Of a stretch of DNA of 64,000 bases, positions 32,901 to 46,399 are shown in pieces. Every line of letters starts with the position of its first letter. The stretch's first letter is position 1. A program made the position numbers and the translations under genes. The stretch is from assembly GCA_035771165.1 (NCBI GenBank), contig JAWNZC010000285.1, positions 838,501 to 902,500 on the forward strand. The letters are read 5' to 3'. Below the pieces are notes generated by a model. The model searched no databases. It was given only the letters and a program-made list of their open reading frames with translations, and was not told the DNA's origin. Origin of the DNA: Paragorgia papillata. Taxonomy: Eukaryota > Cnidaria > Anthozoa > Scleralcyonacea > Coralliidae.

Positions 32901-34379
32901 TTCACGACATAGCCTTTGGGGGAGAGATTTCGATGGCTTCGGTTATTTTTAACCGGCTTTCCTATATACGAAATTGAAGCTAAATCGATCTTCTTGCTGG
33001 CCCAAGAAAAATTAGAAGTGGCCCAGATCTGGTTCAAGAGTTGTTCGCTTTTAAAGCAAGAAGCCCAAACTGTCAATTACATCGCGCCGGAAACAGAAAT
33101 CTTTATTAATTGTAGTTGCCAGCATAGTCTTTGGGGGGAAAATTTCGATGGCTTCTGTTAACTTTAACCAGCTTTCCTATATATCAAATTGAAGCTCATT
33201 CTATCCTCTTGCTGGCCCAAGAAAAATTAGAAGTGGCCCAGATCTGGTTCAAGAGTTATTCGCTTTTAAAGCGAGACGCCCAAACTGTCAATTACACAGC
33301 GCGCTAAAAATAGAACAATTTATTATTTAATTCGTCGGGATAGTCTTGTGGGGAAAATTTCGAAGGGTTATTTTAATTTCAACCGGCTTTCCTATATACC
33401 AAAATGCAGCTCATTCTATCCTCTTTCTGGCCCAAGAAAAATTAGAAGTGGCCCAGATCTGGTTCAAGAGTTATTCGCTTTTAAAGTGAGACGCCCAACC
33501 TGTCAATTACACAGCGCGCTAAAAATCGAAAACTTTATTAACTATATTTCACGACATAGCCTTTGGGGGAGAGATTTCGATGGCTTCGGTTATTTTTAAC
33601 CGGCTTTCCTATATACGAAATTGAAGCTAAATCGATCTTCTTGCTGGCCCAAGAAAAATTAGAAGTGGCCCAGATCTGGTTCAAGAGTTGTTCGCTTTTA
33701 AAGCAAGAAGCCCAAACTGTCAATTACATCGCGCCGGAAACAGAAATCTTTATTAATTGTAGTTGCCAGCATAGTCTTTGGGGGAAAAATTTCGATGGCT
33801 TCTGTTAACTTTAACCAGCTTTCCTATATATCAAATTGAAGCTCATTATATCGTCTTGCTGGCCCAAGAAAAATTAGAAGTGGCCCGGATCTGGTTTAAG
33901 AGTTATTCGCATAAGCCAAAACTGTGAAGGTATCACCACATTCACTTGGGGGGAAAATTTCGATGCGTTCTTTTAATTTTAACCGGCTTTCCTATATATC
34001 AAAATGAAGCTGATTCTATCCTCTTGCTGGCCCAAGAAAAATTAGAAGTGGCCCAGATCTGGTTCAAGAGTTATTCGCTTTTAAAGCGAGACGCCCAAAC
34101 TGTCAATTACACAGCGCGCTAAAAATAGAACACTTTATTATTTAATTCGTCGGGATAGTCTTGCGGGGAAAATTTCGAAGGGTCATTTTAATTTTAACCG
34201 GCTTTCCTATATACCAAAATGAAGCTCATTCTATCCTCTTTCTGGCCCAAGAAAAATTAGAAGTGGCCCAGATCTGGTTCAAGAGTTATTCGCTTTTAAA
34301 GTGAGACGCCCAACCTGTCAATTACACAGCGCGCTAAAAATCGAAAACTTTATTAACTATATTTCACGACATAGCCTTT
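29991..34379 (+). repeat. 1463-bp super-repeat, three tandem copies
   Basis: Here 647/648-bp and 815/816-bp units alternate strictly: type A starts follow at 29991, 30639, 31455, 32102, 32918, 33565 and 34380. The pair makes a super-unit of 1462-1464 bp present three times in a row. Confidence 0.85.
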
Positions 34380-37300
34380 GGGGGAGAGATTTCGATGGCT
34401 TCGGTTATTTTTAACCGGCTTTCCTATATACGAAATTGAAGCTAAATCGATCTTCTTGCTGGCCCAAGAAAAATTAGAAGTGGCCCAGATCTGGTTCAAG
34501 AGTTGTTCGCTTTTAAAGCAAGAAGCCCAAACTGTCAATTACATCGCGCCGGAAACAGAAATCTTTATTAATTGTAGTTGCCAGCATAGTCTTTGGGGGG
34601 AAAATTTCGATGGCTTCTGTTAACTTTAACCAGCTTTCCTATATATCAAATTGAAGCTCATTCTATCCTCTTGCTGGCCCAAGAAAAATTAGAAGTGGCC
34701 CAGATCTGGTTCAAGAGTTATTCGCTTTTAAAGCGAGACGCCCAAACTGTCAATTACACAGCGCGCTAAAAATAGAACAATTTATTATTTAATTCGTCGG
34801 GATAGTCTTGTGGGGAAAATTTCGAAGGGTTATTTTAATTTTAACCGGCTTTCCTATATACCAAAATGAAGCTCATTCTATCCTCTTTCTGGCCCAAGAA
34901 AAATTAGAAGTGGCCCAGATCTGGTTCAAGAGTTATTCGCTTTTAAAGTGAGACGCCCAACCTGTCAATTACACAGCGCGCTAAAAATCGAAAACTTTAT
35001 TAACTATATTTCACGACATAGCCTTTGGGGGAGAGATTTCGATGGCTTCGGTTATTTTTAACCGGCTTTCCTATATACGAAATTGAAGCTAAATCGATCT
35101 TCTTGCTGGCCCAAGAAAAATTAGAAGTGGCCCAGATCTGGTTCAAGAGTTGTTCGCTTTTAAAGCAAGAAGCCCAAACTGTCAATTACATCGCGCCGGA
35201 AACAGAAATCTTTATTAATTGTAGTTGCCAGCATAGTCTTTGGGGGGAAAATTTCGATGGCTTCTGTTAACTTTAACCAGCTTTCCTATATATCAAATTG
35301 AAGCTCATTCTATCCTCTTGCTGGCCCAAGAAAAATTAGAAGTGGCCCAGATCTGGTTCAAGAGTTATTCGCTTTTAAAGCGAGACGCCCAAACTGTCAA
35401 TTACACAGCGCGCTAAAAATAGAACAATTTATTATTTAATTCGTCGGGATAGTCTTGTGGGGAAAATTTCGAAGGGTTATTTTAATTTTAACCGGCTTTC
35501 CTATATACCAAAATGAAGCTCATTCTATCCTCTTTCTGGCCCAAGAAAAATTAGAAGTGGCCCAGATCTGGTTCAAGAGTTATTCGCTTTTAAAGTGAGA
35601 CGCCCAACCTGTCAATTACACAGCGCGCTAAAAATCGAAAACTTTATTAACTATATTTCACGACATAGCCTTTGGGGGAGAGATTTCGATGGCTTCGGTT
35701 ATTTTTAACCGGCTTTCCTATATACGAAATTGAAGCTAAATCGATCTTCTTGCTGGCCCAAGAAAAATTAGAAGTGGCCCAGATCTGGTTCAAGAGTTGT
35801 TCGCTTTTAAAGCAAGAAGCCCAAACTGTCAATTACATCGCGCCGGAAACAGAAATCTTTATTAATTGTAGTTGCCAGCATAGTCTTTGGGGGAAAAATT
35901 TCGATGGCTTCTGTTAACTTTAACCAGCTTTCCTATATATCAAATTGAAGCTCATTATATCGTCTTGCTGGCCCAAGAAAAATTAGAAGTGGCCCAGATC
36001 TGGTTTAAGAGTTATTCGCATAAGCCAAAACTGTGAAGGTATCACCACATTCACTTGGGGGGAAAATTTCGATGCGTTCTTTTAATTTTAACCGGCTTTC
36101 CTATATATCAAAATGAAGCTCATTCTATCCTCTTGCTGGCCCAAGAAAAATTAGAAGTGGCCCAGATCTGGTTCAAGAGTTATTCGCTTTTAAAGCGAGA
36201 CGCCCAAACTGTCAATTGCACAGCGCGCTAAAAATAGAACACTTTATTATTAAATTCGTCGGGATAGTCTTGGGGAAAGATTTCGATGGCTTTTTTTAAT
36301 ATTAACCGGCTTTCCTATATGTCAAATTGAAGCTCATTCTATCCTCTTGCTGGCCCAAGAAAAATTAGAAGTGGCCCAGATCTGGTTCAAGAGTTATTCG
36401 CTTTTAAAGTGAGACGCCCAACCTGTCAATTACACAGCGCGCTAAAAATAGAACACTTTATTAACTATATTTCACGACATAGCCTTTGGGGGAGAGATTT
36501 CGATGGCTTCGGTTATTTTTAACCGGCTTTCCTATATACGAAATTGAAGCTAAATCGATCTTCTTGCTGGCCCAAGAAAAATTAGAAGTGGCCCAGATCT
36601 GGTTCAAGAGTTGTTCGCTTTTAAAGCAAGAAGCCCAAACTGTCAATTACATCGCGCCGGAAACAGAAATCTTTATTAATTGTAGTTGCCAGCATAGTCT
36701 TTGGGGAAAAATTTCGATGGCTTCTGTTAACTTTAACCAGCTTTCCTATATATCAAATTGAAGCTCATTATATCGTCTTGCTGGCCCAAGAAAAATTAGA
36801 AGTGGCCCAGATCTGGTTTAAGAGTTATTCGCATAAGCCAAAACTGTGAAGGTATCACCGCATTCACTTGGGGGGAAAATTTCGATGCGTTCTTTTAATT
36901 TTAACCGGCTTTCCTATATATCAAAATTGAAGCTCATTCTATCCTCTTGCTGGCCCAAGAAAAATTAGAAGTGGCCCAGATCTGGTTCAAGAGTTATTCG
37001 CTTTTAAAGCGAGACGCCCAAACTGTCAATTGCACAGCGCGCTAAAAATAGAACACTTTATTATTAAATTCGTCGGGATAGTCTTGGGGAAAGATTTCGA
37101 TGGCTTTTTTTAATATTAACCGGCTTTCCTATATGTCAAATTGAAGCTCATTCTATCCTCTTGCTGGCCCAAGAAAATTAGAAGTGGCCCAGATCTGGTT
37201 CAAGAGTTATTCGCTTTTAAAGTGAGACGCCCAACTGTCAATTACACAGCGCGCTAAAAATAGAACACTTTATTAACTATATTTCACGACATCGCCTTTG

Positions 37301-38548
37301 GGGGAAAAATTTCGATGGCTTCTGTTAACTTTAACCAGCTTTCCTATATATCAAATTGAAGCTCATTATATCGTCTTGCTGGCCCAAGAAAAATTAGAAG
37401 TGGCCCAGATCTGGTTTAAGAGTTATTCGCATAAGCCAAAACTGTGAAGGTATCACCACATTCACTTGGGGGGAAAATTTCGATGCGTTCTTTTAATTTT
37501 AACCGGCTTTCCTATATATCAAAATGAAGCTCATTCTATCCTCTTGCTGGCCCAAGAAAAATTAGAAGTGGCCCAGATCTGGTTCAAGAGTTATTCGCTT
37601 TTAAAGCGAGACGCCCAAACTGTCAATTACACAGCGCGCTAAAAATAGAACACTTTATTATTTAATTCGTCGGGATAATCTTGGGGGGGAAATTTCGAAG
37701 GGTTATTTTAATTTTAACCGGCTTTCCTATATACCAAAATGAAGCTCATTCTATCCTCTTGCTGGCCCAAGAAAAATTAGAAGTGGCCCAGATCTGGTTC
37801 AAGAGTTATTCGCTTTTAAAGTGAGACGCCCAACCTGTCAATTACACAGCGCGCTAAAAATCGAAAACTTTATTAACTATATTTCACGACATAGCCTTTG
37901 GGGGAGAGATTTCGATGGCTTCGGTTATTTTTAACCGGCTTTCCTATATATACGAAATTGAAGCTAAATCGATCTTCTTGCTGGCCCAAGAAAAATTAGA
38001 AGTGGCCCAGATCTGGTTCAAGAGTTGTTCGCTTTTAAAGCAAGAAGCCCAAACTGTCAATTACATCGCGCCGGAAACAGAAATCTTTATTAATTGTAGT
38101 TGCCAGCATAGTCTTTGGGGGGAAAATTTCGATGGCTTCTGTTAACTTTAACCAGCTTTCCTATATATCAAATTGAAGCTCATTCTATCCTCTTGCTGGC
38201 CCAAGAAAAATTAGAAGTGGCCCAGATCTGGTTCAAGAGTTATTCGCTTTTAAAGCGAGACGCCCAAACTGTCAATTACACAGCGCGCTAAAAATAGAAC
38301 AATTTATTATTTAATTCGTCGGGATAGTCTTGTGGGGAAAATTTCGAAGGGTTATTTTAATTTTAACCGGCTTTCCTATCTACCAAAATGCAGCTCATTC
38401 TATCCTCTTTCTGGCCCAAGAAAAATTAGAAGTGGCCCAGATCTGGTTCAAGAGTTATTCGCTTTTAAAGTGAGACGCCCAACCTGTCAATTACACAGCG
38501 CGCTAAAAATCGAAAACTTTATTAACTATATTTCACGACATAGCCTTT

Positions 38549-41253
38549 GGGGGAGAGATTTCGATGGCTTCGGTTATTTTTAACCGGCTTTCCTATATAC
38601 GAAATTGAAGCTAAATCGATCTTCTTGCTGGCCCAAGAAAAATTAGAAGTGGCCCAGATCTGGTTCAAGAGTTGTTCGCTTTTAAAGCAAGAAGCCCAAA
38701 CTGTCAATTACATCGCGCCGGAAACAGAAATCTTTATTAATTGTAGTTGCCAGCATAGTCTTTGGGGGAAAAATTTCGATGGCTTCTGTTAACTTTAACC
38801 AGCTTTCCTATATATCAAATTGAAGCTCATTATATCGTCTTGCTGGCCCAAGAAAAATTAGAAGTGGCCCAGATCTGGTTTAAGAGTTATTCGCATAAGC
38901 CAAAACTGTGAAGGTATCACCACATTCACTTGGGGGGAAAATTTCGATGCGTTCTTTTAATTTTAACCGGCTTTCCTATATATCAAAATGAAGCTCATTC
39001 TATCCTCTTGCTGGCCCAAGAAAAATTAGAAGTGGCCCAGATCTGGTTCAAGAGTTATTCGCTTTTAAAGCGAGACGCCCAAACTGTCAATTGCACAGCG
39101 CGCTAAAAATAGAACACTTTATTATTAAATTCGTCGGGATAGTCTTGGGGAAAGATTTCGATGGCTTTTTTTAATATTAACCGGCTTTCCTATATGTCAA
39201 ATTGAAGCTCATTCTATCCTCTTGCTGGCCCAAGAAAAATTAGAAGTGGCCCAGATCTGGTTCAAGAGTTATTCGCTTTTAAAGTGAGACGCCCAAACCT
39301 GTCAATTACACAGCGCGCTAAAAATAGAACACTTTATTAACTATATTTCACGACATAGCCTTTTGGGGGAGAGATTTCGATGGCTTCGGTTATTTTTAAC
39401 CGGCTTTCCTATATACGAAATTGAAGCTAAATCGATCTTCTTGCTGGCCCAAGAAAAATTAGAAGTGGCCCAGATCTGGTTCAAGAGTTGTTCGCTTTTA
39501 AAGCAAGAAGCCCAAACTGTCAATTACATCGCGCCCGGAAACAGAAATCTTTATTAATTGTAGTTGCCAGCATAGTCTTTGGGGGAAAAATTTCGATGGC
39601 TTCTGTTAACTTTAACCAGCTTTCCTATATATCAAATTGAAGCTCATTATATCGTCTTGCTGGCCCAAGAAAAATTAGAAGTGGCCCAGATCTGGTTTAA
39701 GAGTTATTCGCATAAGCCAAAACTGTGAAGGTATCACCGCATTCACTTGGGCGAAAATTTCGATGCGTTCTTTTAATTTTAACCGGCTTTCCTATATATC
39801 AAAATGAAGCTCATTCTATCCTCTTGCTGGCCCAAGAAAAATTAGAAGTGGCCCAGATCTGGTTCAAGAGTTATTCGCTTTTAAAGCGAGACGCCCAAAC
39901 TGTCAATTGCACAGCGCGCTAAAAATAGAACACTTTATTATTAAATTCGTCGGGATAGTCTTGGGGAAAGATTTCGATGGCTTTTTTTAATATTAACCGG
40001 CTTTCCTATATGTCAAATTGAAGCTCATTCTATCCTCTTGCTGGCCCAAGAAAAATTAGAAGTGGCCCAGATCTGGTTCAAGAGTTATTCGCTTTTAAAG
40101 TGAGACGCCCAACCTGTCAATTACACAGCGCGCTAAAAATAGAACACTTTATTAACTATATTTCACGACATCGCCTTTGGGGGAGAGATTTCGATGGCTT
40201 CGGTTATTTTTAACCGGCTTTCCTATATACGAAATTGAAGCTAAATCTATCTTCTTGCTGGCCCAAGAAAAATTAGAAGTGGCCCAGATCTGGTTCAAGA
40301 GTTGTTCGCTTTTAAAGCAAGAAGCCCAAACTGTCAATTACATCGCGCCGCAAACAGAAATCTTTATTAATTGTAGTTGCCAGCATAGTCTTTGGGGGAA
40401 AAATTTCGATGGCTTCTGTTAACTTTAACCAGCTTTCCTATATAACAAATTGAAGCTCATTCTATCCTCTTGCTGGCCCAAGAAAAATTAGAAGTGGCCC
40501 AGATCTGGTTCAAGAGTTATTCGCTTTTAAAGCGAGACGCCCAAACTGTCAATTACACAGCGCGCTAAAAATAGAACACATTATTTAATTCGTCGGGATA
40601 GTGTTGGGGGGAAAATTTCGAAGGGTTATTTTAATTTTAACCGGCTTTCCTATATACCAAAATGAAGCTCATTCTATCCTCTTTCTGGCCCAAGAAAAAT
40701 TAGAAGTGGCCCAGATCTGGTTCAAGAGTTATTCGCTTTTAAAGTGAGACGCCCAACCTGTCAAGTACACAGCGCGCTAAAAATCGAAAACTTTATTAAC
40801 TATATTTCACGACATAGCCTTTGGGGGAGAGATTTCGATGGCTTCGGTTATTTTTAACCGGCTTTCCTATATACGAAATTGAAGCTAAATCGATCTTCTT
40901 GCTGGCCCAAGAAAAATTAGAAGTGGCCCAGATCTGGTTCAAGAGTTGTTCGCTTTTAAAGCAAGAAGCCCAAACTGTCAATTGCACAGCGCGCTAAAAA
41001 TAGAACACTTTATTATTAAATTCGTCGGGGTAGTCTTGGGGAAAGATTTCGATGGCTTTTTTTAATATTAACCGGCTTTCCTATATGTCAAATTGAAGCT
41101 CATTCTATCCTCTTGCTGGCCCAAGAAAAATTAGAAGTGGCCCACATCTGGTTCAAGAGTTATTCGCTTTTAAAGTGAGACGCCCAACCTGTCAATTACA
41201 CAGCGCGCTAAAAATAGAACACTTTATTAACTATATTTCACGACATAGCCTTT
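38549..41253 (+). repeat. 2.7-kb super-repeat, distant copy
   Basis: Unit spacings 816, 814, 644 and 431 bp give 2705 bp. Its private variants CGCCGCAAACAG (40351), TATAACAAATTG, GAACACATTATTTAATTC, GTCAAGTACAC, GGGGTAGTC and CCCACATCTGG all recur in the same order in the block at 46.4-54 kb. Confidence 0.8.
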
Positions 41254-44200
41254 GGGGGAGAGATTTCGATGGCTTCGGTTATTTTTAACCGGCTTTCCTA
41301 TATACGAAATTGAAGCTAAATCGATTTTCTTGCTGGCCCAAGAAAAATTAGAAGTGGCCCAGATCTGGTTCAAGAGTTGTTCGCCTTTTAAACAAGAAGC
41401 CCAAACTGTCAATTACATCGCGCCGGAAACAGAAATCTTTATTAATTGTAGTTGCCAGCATAGTCTTTGGGGGGGAAATTTCGATGGCTTCTGTTAACTT
41501 TAACCAGCTTTCCTATATCAAATTGAAGCTCATTATATCGTCTTGCTGGCCCAAGAAAAATTAGAAGTGGCCCAGATCTGGTTCAAGAGTTGTTCGCTTT
41601 TAAAGCAAGAAGCCCAAACTGTCAATTACATCGCGCCGGAAACAGAAATCTTTATTAATTGTAGTTGCCAGCATAGTCTTTGGGGGAAAAATTTCGATGG
41701 CTTCTGTTAACTTTAACCAGCTTTCCTATATATCAAATTGAAGCTCATTATATCGTCTTGCTGGCCCAAGAAAAATTAGAAGTGGCCCAGATCTGGTTTA
41801 AGAGTTATTCGCATAAGCCAAAACTGTGAAGGTATCACCGCATTCACTTGGGGGGGAAATTTCGATGCGTTCTTTTAATTTTAACCGGCTTTCCTATATA
41901 TCAAAATGAAGCTCATTCTATCCTCTTGCTGGCCCAAGAAAAATTAGAAGTGGCCCAGATCTGGTTCAAGAGTTATTCGCTTTTAAAGCGAGACGCCCAA
42001 ACTGTCAATTGCACAGCGCGCTAAAAATAGAACACTTTATTATTAAATTCGTCGGGATAGTCTTGGGGAAAGATTTCGATGGCTTTTTTTAATATTAACC
42101 GGCTTTCCTATATCAAATTGAAGCTCATTCTATCCTCTTGCTGGCCCAAGAAAAATTAGAAGTGGCCCAGATCTGGTTCAAGAGTTATTCGCTTTTAAAG
42201 TGAGACGCCCAACCTGTCAATTACACAGCGCGCTAAAAATAGAACACTTTATTAACTATATTTCACGACATAGCCTTTGGGGGAGAGATTTCGATGGCTT
42301 CGGTTATTTTTAACCGGCTTTCCTATATACGAAATTGAAGCTAAATCTATCTTCTTGCTGGCCCAAGAAAAATTAGAAGTGGCCCAGATCTGGTTCAAGA
42401 GTTGTTCGCTTTTAAAGCAAGAAGCCCAAACTGTCAATTGCACAGCGCGCTAAAAATAGAACACTTTATTATTAAATTCGTCGGGGTAGTCTTGGGGAAA
42501 GATTTCGATGGCTTTTTTTAATATTAACCGGCTTTCCTATATGTCAAATTGAAGCTCATTCTATCCTCTTGCTGGCCCAAGAAAAATTAGAAGTGGCCCA
42601 CATCTGGTTCAAGAGTTATTCGCTTTTAAAGTGAGACGCCCAACCTGTCAATTGCACAGCGCGCTAAAAATAGAACACTTTATTAACTATATTTCACGAC
42701 ATAGCCTTTGGGGGAGAGATTTCGATGGCTTCGGTTATTTTTAACCGGCTTTCCTATATACGAAATTGAAGCTAAATCGATCTTCTTGCTGGCCCAAGAA
42801 AAATTGGAAGTGGCCCAGATCTGGTTCAAGAGTTGTTCGCCTTTAAACAAGAAGCCCAAACTGTCAATTACATCGCGCCGGAAACAGAAATCTTTATTAA
42901 TTGTAGTTGCCAGCATAGTCTTTGGGGGGGAAATTTCGATGGCTTCTGTTAACTTTAACCAGCTTTCCTATATATCAGATTGAAGCTCATTATATCGTCT
43001 TGCTGGCCCAAGAAAAATTAGAAGTGGCCCAGATCTGGTTTAAGAGTTATTCGCATAAGCCAAAACTGTGAAGGTATCACCACATTCACTTGGGGGGAAA
43101 ATTTCGATGCGTTCTTTTAATTTTAACCGGCTTTCCTATATATCAAAATGAAGCTCATTCTATCCTCTTGCTGGCCCAAGAAAAATTAGAAGTGGCCCAG
43201 ATCTGGTTCAAGAGTTATTCGCTTTTAAAGCGAGACGCCCAAACTGTCAATTGCACAGCGCGCTAAAAATAGAACACTTTATTATTAAATTCGTCGGGAT
43301 AGTCTTGGGGAAAGATTTCGATGGCTTTTTTTAATATTAACCGGCTTTCCTATATGTCAAATTGAAGCTCATTCTATCCTCTTGCTGGCCCAAGAAAAAT
43401 TAGAAGTGGCCCAGATCTGGTTCAAGAGTTATTCGCTTTTAAAGTGAGACGCCCAACCTGTCAATTACACAGCGCGCTAAAAATAGAACACTTTATTAAC
43501 TATATTTCACGACATAGCCTTTGGGGGAGAGATTTCGATGGCTTCGGTTATTTTTAACCGGCTTTCCTATATACGAAATTGAAGCTAAATCGATCTTCTT
43601 GCTGGCCCAAGAAAAATTAGAAGTGGCCCAGATCTGGTTCAAGAGTTGTTCGCTTTTAAAGCAAGAAGCCCAAACTGTCAATTACATCGCGCCGGAAACA
43701 GAAATCTTTATTAATTGTAGTTGCCAGCATAGTCTTTGGGGAAAAATTTCGATGGCTTCTGTTAACTTTAACCAGCTTTCCTATATATCAAATTGAAGCT
43801 CATTATATCGTCTTGCTGGCCCAAGAAAAATTAGAAGTGGCCCAGATCTGGTTTAAGAGTTATTCGCATAAGCCAAAACTGTGAAGGTATCACCGCATTC
43901 ACTTGGGGGGAAAATTTCGATGCGTTCTTTTAATTTTAACCGGCTTTCCTATATATCAAAATGAAGCTCATTCTATCCTCTTGCTGGCCCAAGAAAAATT
44001 AGAAGTGGCCCAGATCTGGTTCAAGAGTTATTCGCTTTTAAAGCGAGACGCCCAAACTGTCAATTGCACAGCGCGCTAAAAATAGAACACTTTATTATTA
44101 AATTCGTCGGGATAGTCTTGGGGAAAGATTTCGATGGCTTTTTTTAATATTAACCGGCTTTCCTATATGTCAAATTGAAGCTCATTCTATCCTCTTGCTG

Positions 44201-46399
44201 GCCCAAGGAAAATTAGAAGTGGCCCAGATCTGGTTCAAGAGTTATTCGCTTTTAAAGTGAGACGCCCAACCTGTCAATTACACAGCGCGCTAAAAATAGA
44301 ACACTTTATTAACTATATTTCACGACATCGCCTTTGGGGGAAAAATTTCGATGGCTTCTGTTAACTTTAACCAGCTTTCCTATATATCAAATTGAAGCTC
44401 ATTATATCGTCTTGCTGGCCCAAGAAAAATTAGAAGTGGCCCGGATCTGGTTTAAGAGTTATTCGCATAAGCCAAAACTGTGAAGGTATCACCACATTCA
44501 CTTGGGGGGAAAATTTCGATGCGTTCTTTTAATTTTAACCGGCTTTCCTATATATCAAAATGAAGCTCATTCTATCCTCTTGCTGGCCCAAGAAAAATTA
44601 GAAGTGGCCCAGATCTGGTTCAAGAGTTATTCGCTTTTAAAGCGAGACGCCCAAACTGTCAATTACACAGCGCGCTAAAAATAGAACACTTTATTATTTA
44701 ATTCGTCGGGATAGTCTTGCGGGGAAAATTTCGAAGGGTTATTTTAAATTTTAACCGGCTTTCCTATATACCAAAATGAAGCTCATTCTATCCTCTTTCT
44801 GGCCCAAGAAAAATTAGAAGTGGCCCAGATCTGGTTCAAGAGTTATTCGCTTTTAAAGTGAGACGCCCAACCTGTCAATTACACAGCGCGCTAAAAATCG
44901 AAAACTTTATTAACTATATTTCACGACATAGCCTTTGGGGGAGAGATTTCGATGGCTTCGGTTATTTTTAACCGGCTTTCCTATATACGAAATTGAAGCT
45001 AAATCGATCTTCTTGCTGGCCCAAGAAAAAATTAGAAGTGGCCCAGATCTGGTTCAAGAGTTGTTCGCTTTTAAAGCAAGAAGCCCAAACTGTCAATTAC
45101 ATCGCGCCGGAAACAGAAATCTTTATTAATTGTAGTTGCCAGCATAGTCTTTGGGGGGAAAATTTCGATGGCTTCTGTTAACTTTAACCAGCTTTCCTAT
45201 ATATCAAATTGAAGCTCATTCTATCCTCTTGCTGGCCCAAGAAAAATTAGAAGTGGCCCAGATCTGGTTCAAGAGTTATTCGCTTTTAAAGCGAGACGCC
45301 CAAACTGTCAATTACACAGCGCGCTAAAAATAGAACAATTTATTATTTAATTCGTCGGGATAGTCTTGTGGGAAAATTTCGAAGGGTTATTTTAATTTTA
45401 ACCGGCTTTCCTATATACCAAAATGAAGCTCATTCTATCCTCTTTCTGGCCCAAGAAAAATTAGAAGTGGCCCAGATCTGGTTCAAGAGTTATTCGCTTT
45501 TAAAGTGAGACGCCCAAACCTGTCAATTACACAGCGCGCTAAAAATCGAAAACTTTATTAACTATATTTCACGACATAGCCTTTGGGGGAGAGATTTCGA
45601 TGGCTTCGGTTATTTTTAACCGGCTTTCCTATATACGAAATTGAAGCTAAATCGATCTTCTTGCTGGCCCAAGAAAAATTAGAAGTGGCCCAGATCTGGT
45701 TCAAGAGTTGTTCGCTTTTAAAGCAAGAAGCCCAAACTGTCAATTACATCGCGCCGGAAACAGAAATCTTTATTAATTGTAGTTGCCAGCATAGTCTTTG
45801 GGGGGAAAAATTTCGATGGCTTCTGTTAACTTTAACCAGCTTTCCTATATATCAAATTGAAGCTCATTATATCGTCTTGCTGGCCCAAGAAAAATTAGAA
45901 GTGGCCCAGATCTGGTTTAAGAGTTATTCGCATAAGCCAAAACTGTGAAGGTATCACCACATTCACTTGGGGGGAAAATTTCGATGCGTTCTTTTAATTT
46001 TAACCGGCTTTCCTATATATCAAAATGAAGCTCATTCTATCCTCTTGCTGGCCCAAGAAAAATTAGAAGTGGCCCAGATCTGGTTCAAGAGTTATTCGCT
46101 TTTAAAGCGAGACGCCCAAACTGTCAATTGCACAGCGCGCTAAAAATAGAACACTTTATTATTAAATTCGTCGGGATAGTCTTGGGGAAAGATTTCGATG
46201 GCTTTTTTTAATATTAACCGGCTTTCCTATATGTCAAATTGAAGCTCATTCTATCCTCTTGCTGGCCCAAGAAAAATTAGAAGTGGCCCAGATCTGGTTC
46301 AAGAGTTATTCGCTTTTAAAGTGAGACGCCCAACCTGTCAATTACACAGCGCGCTAAAAATAGAACACTTTATTAACTATATTTCACGACATAGCCTTT

